From CAZVLE01 sp964627855 (lineage in GTDB: Bacteria; Bacillota; Dethiobacteria; DTU022): a stretch of DNA of 22,988 nucleotides. The position numbers were made by a program, and so were the translations under genes. Each line of letters begins with the position of its first letter. The stretch's first letter is position 1. The notes under the pieces are model-generated. The model worked only from the letters and a program-made list of their open reading frames with translations, was not told the origin of the DNA and made no database searches. Shown piece after piece: positions 8,073-14,469 of this stretch. Where the stretch lies: the NCBI GenBank assembly GCA_964627855.1, contig CAZVLE010000065.1, positions 1 to 22,988 on the forward strand, in the 5' to 3' direction.

Positions 8073-9299
8073 TTACACCCAGAGCATTATTTCCACAACT
8101 TCTCCGGCATTTAGGCCTTCCATGGCAGCAGGGATTACCAGCAGTCCGTCGGCTTCGGCAAAGGTGCGCAGCATGCCGGATCTCCCGAAAATAGGAACAG
8201 CTTTCAGTCCTCCTGGCGTATCTTCCAGTTTGATTCTGACGTACTCGGTCCGGCCGGAGCGTGAGGCAATATTGCGGCCAAGGGTTGCTTTAACAGTAGG
8301 GGTGTAAGCCTGGTTTTCCCTACCGGAGAGCCGGTCCAAAATGGCCTTGCCGAAAATGGCAAATATGCTCAATGCCGAAACGGGGTGCCCGGGAAGGCCG
8401 AGTACCGGTTTTCCGTCGCAGTTGGCCAAAAGGGTCGGTTTGCCCGGTTGAATGGCAATTCCTTCGACCAGCAGACCCGGTTTGCCCAGCTTTTGCATGG
8501 TCAGGGCGGTATAATCGCGGCTTCCTACTGAACTACCTCCCGAAAAAACGAGCAGGTCTACTTCTTTTAAGAAGCTCTGACTTTTTTCAAGGAAGGTCTC
8601 GAAATGATCGGGCAAAATGCCTCCATAACGCAGATCAGCACCGCTCTGCCGGGCCAGGTATTGTAAGGCCGGGGCATTGCTGTCCCTGATTTTACCCGGG
8701 GGAAGATGTCCGGTACTGTAATCGACCAGCTCGTCACCGCTGGAAAAAAGGCCGACCAGCGGACGGCGATGGGCAGAGACCGCTGTCAGGCCCAGCGAAG
8801 CGAGAAGGCCTAATTCGGGTGCGCGCAGGAAATGTCCTCTAAGCAGGACCGCATCGCCCTTTTTCAGGTCCTCACCGCGATGGATTACATTTTCACCGGG
8901 AGCAACCTGACGAAAAGCCTGCACTGTTGAACCGGTCACATCGCTGTCTTCGAGCATGATTACTGCATCGGCTCCCGCGGGCAACATTCCGCCGGTGTGA
9001 ACAAGGCAGCACTGGCCGGCGCTGATTGTTCCGGCCGGTTGACCCATCAGCACTTCGCCGCTGCATTCAAGCATGGCCGGCAGGCTTTCACTGGCACCGA
9101 AAGTGTCGCGGGCAGCGGTGGCATAGCCGTCTACCGTGGAGCGGTTAAAAGCCGGTATATCTTCGGGGGCTGTTATGGAAGCGGCCAGGCAGCGACCGCC
9201 TGCGTCTTCAATGGTTACGGTTTCCGCTTCCAGGGCACTGAATTGTTCGGCAATAATTTTCATAACGTCACCGGGATCGGTAACCTGCATTAATTTCAT
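8073..9299 (-). CDS. moeA: Molybdopterin molybdenumtransferase MoeA (stand-alone)
   Basis: A 408-residue single MoeA, first gene of the operon. Motifs are STVDGYATAARDTFGAS (54-70), FSSGDEL (185-191), SGGSSVGSRDYT (253-264), GKPVLGLPGHPVSAL (296-310) and the C-terminal domain IV (about 330-408). MoeA hydrolyses molybdopterin-AMP and ligates molybdate. Start: the ATG at 9299 gives the standard N-terminus and has GGGGTG at 9305-9310; the open frame running further upstream to 9446 is rejected because it reads through the riboswitch. Paired moeA genes are common in Clostridia and archaea, where one copy may handle tungsten or a different cofactor branch; which copy does what cannot be told here. 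Confidence 0.95.
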   Translation of the reverse strand: MKLMQVTDPGDVMKIIAEQFSALEAETVTIEDAGGRCLAASITAPEDIPAFNRSTVDGYATAARDTFGASESLPAMLECSGEVLMGQPAGTISAGQCCLVHTGGMLPAGADAVIMLEDSDVTGSTVQAFRQVAPGENVIHRGEDLKKGDAVLLRGHFLRAPELGLLASLGLTAVSAHRRPLVGLFSSGDELVDYSTGHLPPGKIRDSNAPALQYLARQSGADLRYGGILPDHFETFLEKSQSFLKEVDLLVFSGGSSVGSRDYTALTMQKLGKPGLLVEGIAIQPGKPTLLANCDGKPVLGLPGHPVSALSIFAIFGKAILDRLSGRENQAYTPTVKATLGRNIASRSGRTEYVRIKLEDTPGGLKAVPIFGRSGMLRTFAEADGLLVIPAAMEGLNAGEVVEIMLWV

Positions 9300-9341
9300 C
9301 GAAACACCCCGTCCAAAGTGGCAATTACTGGTGCTAAATAT

Positions 9342-9374
9342 AAAAACCGCACCTCCTGGATTGAGAAAGCGCGG
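9342..9374 (-). terminator. Expression-platform terminator of the Moco riboswitch
   Basis: On the minus strand CCGCGC (9374-9369) pairs with GTGCGG (9352-9347), with an inner CTC/GAG pairing, followed by five T (9346-9342). The left arm overlaps the 3' end of the aptamer (GGCCGCGC). Aptamer folding and terminator formation would therefore compete, consistent with control by transcription termination. Confidence 0.75.
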
Positions 9375-9480
9375 CCTGTCGGCACAGTCTCCTTTCCAAT
9401 TACGGGAGGCAGGGGGATTTCTCCCCCAACCCTGGCCTTTCACCATAGCCGTTTAGGCATTAGGTGATAAGGCTCGGAGT
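9369..9480 (-). promoter_or_regulatory. Molybdenum cofactor (Moco) riboswitch aptamer
   Basis: The leader between the promoter and moeA has Moco RNA features. It begins ACTCCGAGCC. The stem GCCTT-A-TCACC closes with GGTGA-AAGGC (9473-9435). That stem contains CCTAA and TATGG facing each other, which is nearly the classical 11-nucleotide GAAA tetraloop receptor. A separate perfect hairpin (GGGGGA, GAAA loop, TCCCCC; 9427-9412) supplies the tetraloop. Then come GCCTCCC, TAATTGGAAAGGAG and GCCGACAGGCC. The class senses Moco or a tungsten analogue and controls Moco genes, which is exactly what follows. Confidence 0.92.
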
Positions 9481-9498
9481 CTTTTTTCATACAATAGC

Positions 9499-9527
9499 AT
9501 TATAACATATTATCGTTATACCTGCAG
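9499..9527 (-). promoter_or_regulatory. Promoter of the Moco operon
   Basis: On the minus strand a perfect TATAAT (9504-9499) lies about 18 bases before the start of the riboswitch. At 17-base spacing the -35 would be CTGCAG (9527-9522), a poor match to TTGACA. A good -10 with a poor -35 inside a palindrome suggests an activator-dependent or operator-controlled promoter. Confidence 0.65.
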
Positions 9528-9537
9528 AAATATAACG
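9514..9537. promoter_or_regulatory. ModE-like operator palindrome
   Basis: CGTTATA (9514-9520), ten bases, then TATAACG (9531-9537) form a perfect 7+7 inverted repeat. As I recall, Escherichia coli ModE sites have the same CGTTATAT...ATAACG half-sites and the same overall length of about 24 bases. The palindrome covers the -35 region of the Moco promoter. A partly overlapping repeat, TATAAC/GTTATA (9501-9506 and 9515-9520), reaches into the -10. No modE gene is in the window. Confidence 0.6.
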
Positions 9538-9565
9538 GTTCATAGTCTTTATCATTGCAGGGGTT

Positions 9566-10096
9566 TTAGTAGGGGAAGAGCAGTAAGCCCAGAATTGCGC
9601 CGAGAAAAATAAAATAGATTGGATTGACCTGGCGCAGAATACTGGCAATCAGGAAAAGAACAAAGATGGCCGCAGTCTGATAGTCGATCATAGCTGTTTG
9701 TCCCAGGGTGTAGGAGGCCAGCAAAATCAAGGCAATCAGGGCTGAGCGCAGGCCGTTAATAAAATTTTTCGCCTCAGGTTTTTGGATCAGCCTGGCCAGG
9801 AAAGAAGAGAGAAAGAGCAATAAAATCAACGAGGGTGTAATTACACCAAGAGTAGCAACAAGGGATCCGGCTATTCCGGCCAGGGTATAGCCAATGAAGG
9901 TAGCGGCATTGATTGAAATTGGTCCCGGGGTCATTTCGGCAATAGCGATAATATCGAGAAATTCTGCAGCATTCAGCCAGCCGTGCACCTTGATGACTTC
10001 AGCCTCCATCAGCGGAATCATGGCATAACCGCCACCGATAGTGAATAAACCCACTTTGAGGAATGACCAGTAGAGCGAAAGGAGTAAGGTGACGAT
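9566..10096 (-). CDS. Chromate transporter (CHR family), second subunit, atypical start
   Basis: A half-size CHR domain protein of about 176 residues with five or six membrane segments. It has the family N-terminal signature FLKVGLFTIGGGYAMIPLMEAEV and the TPGPISINAATFIGYTLAG motif. CHR pairs exchange chromate or related oxyanions such as sulfate across the membrane. No ATG, GTG or TTG exists at the expected N-terminus. The best candidate is ATC at 10096, overlapping the upstream stop as TAATC and placed eight bases after AGGAGG. An ATG at 10204 in frame would sit deep inside the upstream gene without a site. Either ATC is used or one base differs from the ancestral TAATG. Confidence 0.82.
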   Translation of the reverse strand: MVTLLLSLYWSFLKVGLFTIGGGYAMIPLMEAEVIKVHGWLNAAEFLDIIAIAEMTPGPISINAATFIGYTLAGIAGSLVATLGVITPSLILLLFLSSFLARLIQKPEAKNFINGLRSALIALILLASYTLGQTAMIDYQTAAIFVLFLIASILRQVNPIYFIFLGAILGLLLFPY

Positions 10097-10662
10097 TAGT
10101 TCTTCCTCCTCCCGTAGATGATTATTCCTGCCAGGCCGCCAATTAACAAAACCAGGATGGGGTGAATACCAGTTCCGATGGCGATAATAAGGAGTGCAGC
10201 GCAAAGTATAATTCCCGTCCAGCCCTGCAAAATCTCACGGCCCATTTTGATGGCTGCTGCTGCGATCAGAGCCACAACGGCCGGCCTGAGACCGTAAAAA
10301 ACGGCCTGAACATAGATATTGTCCCTGAGAAGGGGGTAGAAATAGGCGGCAATGGCCAAAAGAATCAGTACCGATGGAGCTGTAACGCCAAGGGCTGCAG
10401 TGATACCGCCGGCAGTACCGCGTAGCCGAATGCCGATCTGAATGGCGCTGTTGAGGGCCAGCTGACCGGGCATGCCCTGGGTAATTATAAGAATATCTGA
10501 AAAAACAGTCTCGCTGACCCAGTGTTTCTTATCGACAACCTCCTGACGAATTACCGGTAAGATGGCGTAACCGCCGCCAAAAGTAAAAGCGCCCACCTTG
10601 AAAAAGGTGAGCAGGATGGTGAGCAGTGATTCCCTTTTATCTTCCCGGCTGACGATGGTCAA
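10096..10662 (-). CDS. Chromate transporter (CHR family), first subunit
   Basis: A half-size CHR membrane protein of 188 residues. TFFKVGAFTFGGGYAILPVIRQEVV near residues 18-42 is the CHR signature, followed by QGMPGQLALNSAIQIG and several hydrophobic segments to the C-terminus. The partner subunit follows with overlapping stop and start; two adjacent short CHR proteins inserted in opposite topologies are typical of Firmicutes. The TTG start at 10662 has GAGAGGAA (10671-10678) upstream. The gene lies 83 bases after the MarR gene with no visible terminator between, so MarR may control it. Real substrate (chromate, sulfate or other oxyanion) is not deducible. Confidence 0.88.
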   Translation of the reverse strand: MTIVSREDKRESLLTILLTFFKVGAFTFGGGYAILPVIRQEVVDKKHWVSETVFSDILIITQGMPGQLALNSAIQIGIRLRGTAGGITAALGVTAPSVLILLAIAAYFYPLLRDNIYVQAVFYGLRPAVVALIAAAAIKMGREILQGWTGIILCAALLIIAIGTGIHPILVLLIGGLAGIIIYGRRKN

Positions 10663-10745
10663 GGTTAGTTCCTCTCTTTCGGTAAGTGGGCTGAGAAAGA
10701 CTTTGTTTAATGTAATTTAGCGGAACTTCCAGCCTCTTTAAAGGG

Positions 10746-11246
10746 TCATTTGTTACGCGGTTCCAGATTTTGATGATCCTGAAGCTCTTGGGCCGTTTCC
10801 AGGGTTTTGAAGACACGCATCACTGATTGCAGGGACACGATCAGGTTTTCCCGTTCTGTCGGATCAAGGTGCTGGGCCAGGTTATTGAAGCGATAAGAGC
10901 GTCTTTCGAAAACCAGGCGTGCCAGCTGTCTGCCATAGGAGGTGAGGGTAACTCTGACAACCCGGCGGTCCTTATCATCACCACGTCTTTTGACCAGGTT
11001 AAGGTTGACTAAACGGTTAACCAGGCGGGTGGCAGCGCTTTCGGCCAGGTAAATCTCGGAGCTGAGTTTCCCCATGGTCAGATCGTCGTGGAGGTAGAGC
11101 ACCAGCAGGGCATTGATCTGGCCTGGTGTAATACCAAGGCCGGTTAATTCCCTGTTTTCTTCGGCATTCAAATAATGCATCATCTTTGGGAAAATAGCCT
11201 GGATTGCCGCGGTGAAATTATCTGCGTCCCTGTATTCACTGCTCAT
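10746..11246 (-). CDS. MarR family transcriptional regulator
   Basis: A 166-residue winged-helix repressor. ITPGQINALLVLYLHDDLTMGKLSSEIYLAESAATRLVNRLVNLNLVKRR is the helix-turn-helix block (residues 39-88, recognition helix about 69-81), followed by the wing GDDKDRRVVRVTLT (89-102), the hallmark of MarR. Flanking helices give the dimer interface. The ATG at 11246 follows GAGGAGC (11254-11260); the frame continues upstream to 11345 without a comparable site. It leads the likely marR-chr-chr operon and probably autoregulates it in response to an unknown ligand. It lacks the ModE-type molybdate-binding domains, so it is not the regulator expected for the 9514-9537 palindrome. Confidence 0.9.
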   Translation of the reverse strand: MSSEYRDADNFTAAIQAIFPKMMHYLNAEENRELTGLGITPGQINALLVLYLHDDLTMGKLSSEIYLAESAATRLVNRLVNLNLVKRRGDDKDRRVVRVTLTSYGRQLARLVFERRSYRFNNLAQHLDPTERENLIVSLQSVMRVFKTLETAQELQDHQNLEPRNK

Positions 11247-11488
11247 AAATAGTGCTCCTCTATCTTTCGCTTTTCCCTGCTTGTCCTGGTCTAGGGTCCT
11301 GTCAATTATTATCCCGTTTATTCTTGCAACTATTGTAAGCCACAACTCTCAGATCGCTCACCTGGAATTGTCACGGCTCTTCTGCAAGCTTCCCCGGGCA
11401 ACCTCGACATTATGACACTTAAGACTGCAGGTCTCGGCCCGTCTCTCAGGAAATCTGAAGCGGTAATGTCTTATTTCTGAGGGATGGG

Positions 11489-11717
11489 ACCCGGCTCAAG
11501 CTCTTGCATCACCTGCAATTCCTAACGGCTTGCTTAATGTTCGCTTGTGGCTTGCAAAAACTCTTGCAGGTAAATAGTAATTGCCCTAATTGCCATTTCA
11601 AGCTCAATAAAAGTTGTCCTGGCATAGTCATAGGTTAGGCTATTTAGATCAGGCTGTCAAGCGGGCAATTACTACTATTCGCCTTTCGGTGGGGTGCCGG
11701 GTTTGTTCAGCGAATAG
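11489..11717. other. Inverted-repeat-rich intergenic stretch, possible structured RNA
   Basis: The roughly 570 bases between the MarR and LigB-like genes hold no credible ORF but several complementary segments. The most significant is TAGTAATTGCCC (11575-11586) with GGGCAATTACTA (11663-11674), 12 perfect pairs. Others are ACCCGGC (11489-11495)/GCCGGGT (11696-11702), ACCTGCAA (11511-11518)/TTGCAGGT (11564-11571) and CTATTCGC (11675-11682)/GCGAATAG (11710-11717). The first three nest into a closing stem with two hairpins; the last conflicts with the closing stem. I do not recognise a known RNA class, and strand is undetermined. Confidence 0.3.
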
Positions 11718-11731
11718 CTATTTGGTATACT
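11703..11731 (+). promoter_or_regulatory. Promoter of the AmmeMemoRadiSam operon
   Basis: TTGTTC (11703-11708), 17 bases, TATACT (11726-11731). The -10 has five of six matches. One arm of an 8-base inverted repeat (GCGAATAG, 11710-11717) falls in the spacer. The leader would be about 83 bases. Confidence 0.5.
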
Positions 11732-11820
11732 TTGATTAAGCATATCATTAAGGTCGGAGCACTGGCGGTTTTGCAGGATAACTTAACTGTCAGTTTTCGG
11801 TCGGAAGGCAGGTGTTTTTG

Positions 11821-12624
11821 ATGCTTTCTCTAGTTGGCATTGCTCCTCACCCGCCCATCATTTTGCCGGAAATCGGTCGTGGTGAACTGAAAAAGGTTAA
11901 AATGACCGTTGATGGCATGAAGGAGCTGGCCGGAAGGGTCAGGGATGCAGCTTCTGAACTGCTAATTATGATTACTCCGCACGGTGAAGTATCACACCAG
12001 GCCCCTGTAATTTTAACCGCTGAGAAGTTGCGGGGAGACTTTGCACGCTTTGGTTTTCCTTATCTCCAGCTTAACTTTGAAACTGACAGGAAGCTGCTTG
12101 AAATTTTAAAGGAAGAGTCATCTTCAGAAACACTGCAACCATTATTCGTGGGTGACAAGAGGATTGCTTTAGATCATGGAGCCATGGTTCCGCTCTATTA
12201 TTTGGCCGAAGCAGGGGTAAAAGCGGCGGGATTACATCTGACTTTTGGTTTCAACTCCTACCGGGAACTCTATAACTTTGGCCGGGTCCTGCGACGTGCT
12301 GTTGACAGACGAGGAGTTTCCACGGCGGTAATTGCCAGCGGTGATCTTTCTCATCGCCTTATTCCCGGAGCACCGGCAGGCTACAGCCCCCGGGGGGAGG
12401 AATTTGACCTTTTGCTGGTCGATTTGATTCGCCACGGCCAAATTGAAGAGATTTTAAATATTGATCAAAATCTGGTTGAGGAAGCCGGCGAATGCGGCCT
12501 GCGTTCTTTTGTTATTGCCCTGGGCATGCTTGATGGTCAATCCTTTGCAAGTGATATTATCTCTTACGAAGGCCCCTTTGGTGTTGGTTACCTGGTTGCT
12601 GCCCTGCAGCATCAAGAGTCGTGA
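11821..12624 (+). CDS. LigB/Memo-fold protein of the AmmeMemoRadiSam system
   Basis: A 267-residue member of the class III extradiol dioxygenase LigB fold, to which Memo proteins also belong. Candidate metal or active-site residues are His10 (GIAPHPPI), His54 (MITPHGEVS), His119 (ALDHGAMVPL), His178 (ASGDLSHRL) and Cys225 (EAGECGLRS). Given its neighbours it is the Memo/LigB component of the AmmeMemoRadiSam trio rather than a ring-cleaving dioxygenase of aromatic catabolism. In many Clostridia this module is, as I recall, fused to the AMMECR1 domain; here they are separate genes 101 bases apart. The ATG at 11821 is chosen for AGGTG (11810-11814); a GTG at 11812 would overlap that site. Substrate unknown. 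Confidence 0.85.
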   Translation: MLSLVGIAPHPPIILPEIGRGELKKVKMTVDGMKELAGRVRDAASELLIMITPHGEVSHQAPVILTAEKLRGDFARFGFPYLQLNFETDRKLLEILKEESSSETLQPLFVGDKRIALDHGAMVPLYYLAEAGVKAAGLHLTFGFNSYRELYNFGRVLRRAVDRRGVSTAVIASGDLSHRLIPGAPAGYSPRGEEFDLLLVDLIRHGQIEEILNIDQNLVEEAGECGLRSFVIALGMLDGQSFASDIISYEGPFGVGYLVAALQHQES

Positions 12625-12725
12625 CAATTACCAGGTGAGCGATCCGAGAGCGGCGGCTTGAAAAAACTGCAAGTAAAACAAGGGTTTACAATTAATTGGC
12701 AGGGCGTTAGAAAGGGGTTTTAACG

Positions 12726-13262
12726 GTGACTGGTGCTGAGATGACTTTTAATCCGGCCGACCTGGCCAGAAAGTTTCTGGAGGACTACTACAGGGACGGC
12801 AGACTGCCGAAAATGACCGGTCAGTTCATGCCTGAATATAAAGTAAAAGCGGGGGCTTTTGTCTCCCTGAAAAAGGGAAATCAACTGCGTGGCTGCATCG
12901 GTACGGTAGAGCCTGTCAGAGAGAACCTGGCCGCGGAGATTGCCGCTAATGCTGTTGCTGCAGCAGAGCGCGATCCCCGGTTTGCCCCTATCACTCCTGC
13001 CGAGTTACAGGAACTTTGCATATCTGTAGATGTGCTAAGTCCCATGGAGCGGATTAAGAGTAAAAGTGAACTTGATCCCAGTAAATATGGTGTAATGGTG
13101 CGCAGTGGTCCGCGCAGCGGTCTGCTGTTACCGGACCTGGAGGGGATCGATAGCGTTGAAGAACAGCTGGCTATTGCCATGCAAAAGGCGGGCATCAAGC
13201 CGGGTGAGCCGGTCGAACTCTATCGTTTTACTGTCAGCCGTTACCGGGAATCAGGGCGCTAA
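12726..13262 (+). CDS. AMMECR1-domain protein, AmmeMemoRadiSam system protein A
   Basis: A 178-residue AMMECR1 domain protein. The invariant LRGCIG hexapeptide is at 54-59 (QLRGCIGTVEP), followed by AANAVAAAERDPRFAPIT (73-90), LCISVDVLSPME and GVMVRSGPRSGLLLPDLEGID. The conserved Cys57 in an exposed loop suggests a catalytic or substrate-carrying role, but the chemistry of the family is not established to my knowledge. The GTG start at 12726 has AAAGGGG (12711-12717) eight bases upstream; an internal ATG at 12741 has none. It lies just before the radical SAM gene, whose ribosome binding site begins two bases after the stop here. Cytoplasmic. Confidence 0.95.
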   Translation: MTGAEMTFNPADLARKFLEDYYRDGRLPKMTGQFMPEYKVKAGAFVSLKKGNQLRGCIGTVEPVRENLAAEIAANAVAAAERDPRFAPITPAELQELCISVDVLSPMERIKSKSELDPSKYGVMVRSGPRSGLLLPDLEGIDSVEEQLAIAMQKAGIKPGEPVELYRFTVSRYRESGR

Positions 13263-13283
13263 AAGGAGAGAAACTTAAGCCAG

Positions 13284-14294
13284 ATGCATAAAGCAAGCTT
13301 TTCCAGTCGTGAGGAAGGTAAGATTCGCTGTTTGCTCTGCCCGCGCCACTGCCTGCTCGACGAAGGACAGAGTGGAACCTGTGGGGTACGCCTGGTTCAA
13401 GATGGAGAGCTTGTTACGATCAATTACGGGTGCCTGGCGGCAGCGCACTGGGATCCCATTGAAAAAAAGCCGCTTTATCACTATTATCCCGGTTATCCTG
13501 TTCTTTCTATCGGTACATATGGCTGCAACTTTCTCTGCTCTTTTTGTCAGAACTGGAGCCTGGCCCGTGGCAGGCCTGAGCAGAAAACAACGCGGGTTAC
13601 CCCGCAAGAAGTACTTGCTATGCTGGAACGAGAAGGTGGGCCGGAGAAAAATCTTGGCCTGGCCTATACCTACAATGAGCCGCTGATCTGGTACGAATTT
13701 GTGTATGACACCGCCCGCCTGCTGCATGAAAAGGGTTACCGCAATGTTCTTGTCAGTAATGGTTATATTGAAAGAAAACCTTTTCTTGAACTTTTACCCT
13801 TCATCGACGCCATGAATATAGATGTAAAAGCTTTCAGCGACAGCTTTTATCGCCGCTACTGTCACGGCCTGCGAGAACCGGTTTTAAGAACGGTGGAAAG
13901 CGCCGTCAGGAAATGCCATGTTGAAATTACCTGCCTGCTGATACCGACTCTTAATGATGATGCCGGTGAGCAGGCGGAACTGGCCCGCTGGTTAGGAGGG
14001 CTTAGTTCCGACCTGGTTCTCCATTATTCGCGTTACTTTCCCAATTATAAACTTGATTTACCGCCGACCTCCCCGCAAAAAATGCTGGAAATACGAGAAA
14101 TTGCCCGGAAGGAGTTAAATTATGTTTACCTCGGAAACATCGATCTGCCTGGTTCAGCTGATACCGTTTGTCCTCATTGCGGGAACCTCCTGGTTAGACG
14201 CAGCGGCTACCGGGTTAGCCTTACCGGGCTTGAAGACAACAGCTGTACCAATTGCCATAGGCGGATAAAGATTATTTTGGGGGATAAGCAGTGA
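13284..14294 (+). CDS. amrS: AmmeMemoRadiSam system radical SAM enzyme
   Basis: A 336-residue radical SAM protein related to pyruvate formate-lyase activases. An N-terminal Cys set (C16, C19, C23, C33: CLLCPRHC and GTCGVR) precedes the SAM cluster CNFLCSFCQNW (C81, C85, C88). TYNEPLIW, VSNGYI and DAMNIDVKAF are typical of this family. A zinc-ribbon-like tail has CPHC (C296, C299) and CTNC (C321, C324). The context with AMMECR1 and Memo/LigB proteins identifies it as the radical SAM member of the trio. Activity could be peptide or protein radical formation or another modification; unproven. The ATG at 13284 has AGGAGAG (13264-13270) at a rather long 13 bases. Confidence 0.93.
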   Translation: MHKASFSSREEGKIRCLLCPRHCLLDEGQSGTCGVRLVQDGELVTINYGCLAAAHWDPIEKKPLYHYYPGYPVLSIGTYGCNFLCSFCQNWSLARGRPEQKTTRVTPQEVLAMLEREGGPEKNLGLAYTYNEPLIWYEFVYDTARLLHEKGYRNVLVSNGYIERKPFLELLPFIDAMNIDVKAFSDSFYRRYCHGLREPVLRTVESAVRKCHVEITCLLIPTLNDDAGEQAELARWLGGLSSDLVLHYSRYFPNYKLDLPPTSPQKMLEIREIARKELNYVYLGNIDLPGSADTVCPHCGNLLVRRSGYRVSLTGLEDNSCTNCHRRIKIILGDKQ

Positions 14295-14365
14295 TTTCCC
14301 TGAGGAACCAGACTTCCTGACCTGTTGTCTATCTAGTAGCTAATTTAGGCGATAAAATCTTTTGC

Positions 14366-14391
14366 AGGTATTTACCTCTCATGAAGCGAAT
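14366..14391 (+). promoter_or_regulatory. Candidate SigH-type promoter before cdaA
   Basis: AGGTATT (14366-14372), 12 bases, AGCGAAT (14385-14391). This fits the SigH pattern of Bacillus (AGGAWWT, 11-12 bases, RnnGAAT) with a single mismatch. It lies about 80 bases before the cdaA start, in the 175-base gap after the radical SAM gene. No convincing SigA promoter is visible in the gap. Confidence 0.45.
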
Positions 14392-14469
14392 ATTTCTAAA
14401 GGACAAAAACGGGAATAATCGGCTGTAACCGGTCAGCTCCTAAATTCTTAAAAGAGGGTTCAAAGAAAA

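Noticed and set aside
9300..9446. N-terminal extension of the stand-alone MoeA
   Set aside because: The open frame reads through the riboswitch and terminator and encodes no MoeA-like sequence; the ATG at 9299 gives the normal N-terminus.
10746..11246. The MarR protein as the ModE-type regulator of the Moco operon
   Set aside because: It has no molybdate-binding domain, and its wing and helices are standard MarR. It sits as first gene of the CHR operon, which is the more likely target.
11461..11525. Fragment resembling parts of a SAM-I riboswitch (CTTAT, GAGGGA, CCCGGC)
   Set aside because: The order and spacing of the conserved blocks do not fit; the GGCCC-to-CCCGGC hairpin and the later GGTGCTAA block are missing, and the downstream genes are not methionine-related.
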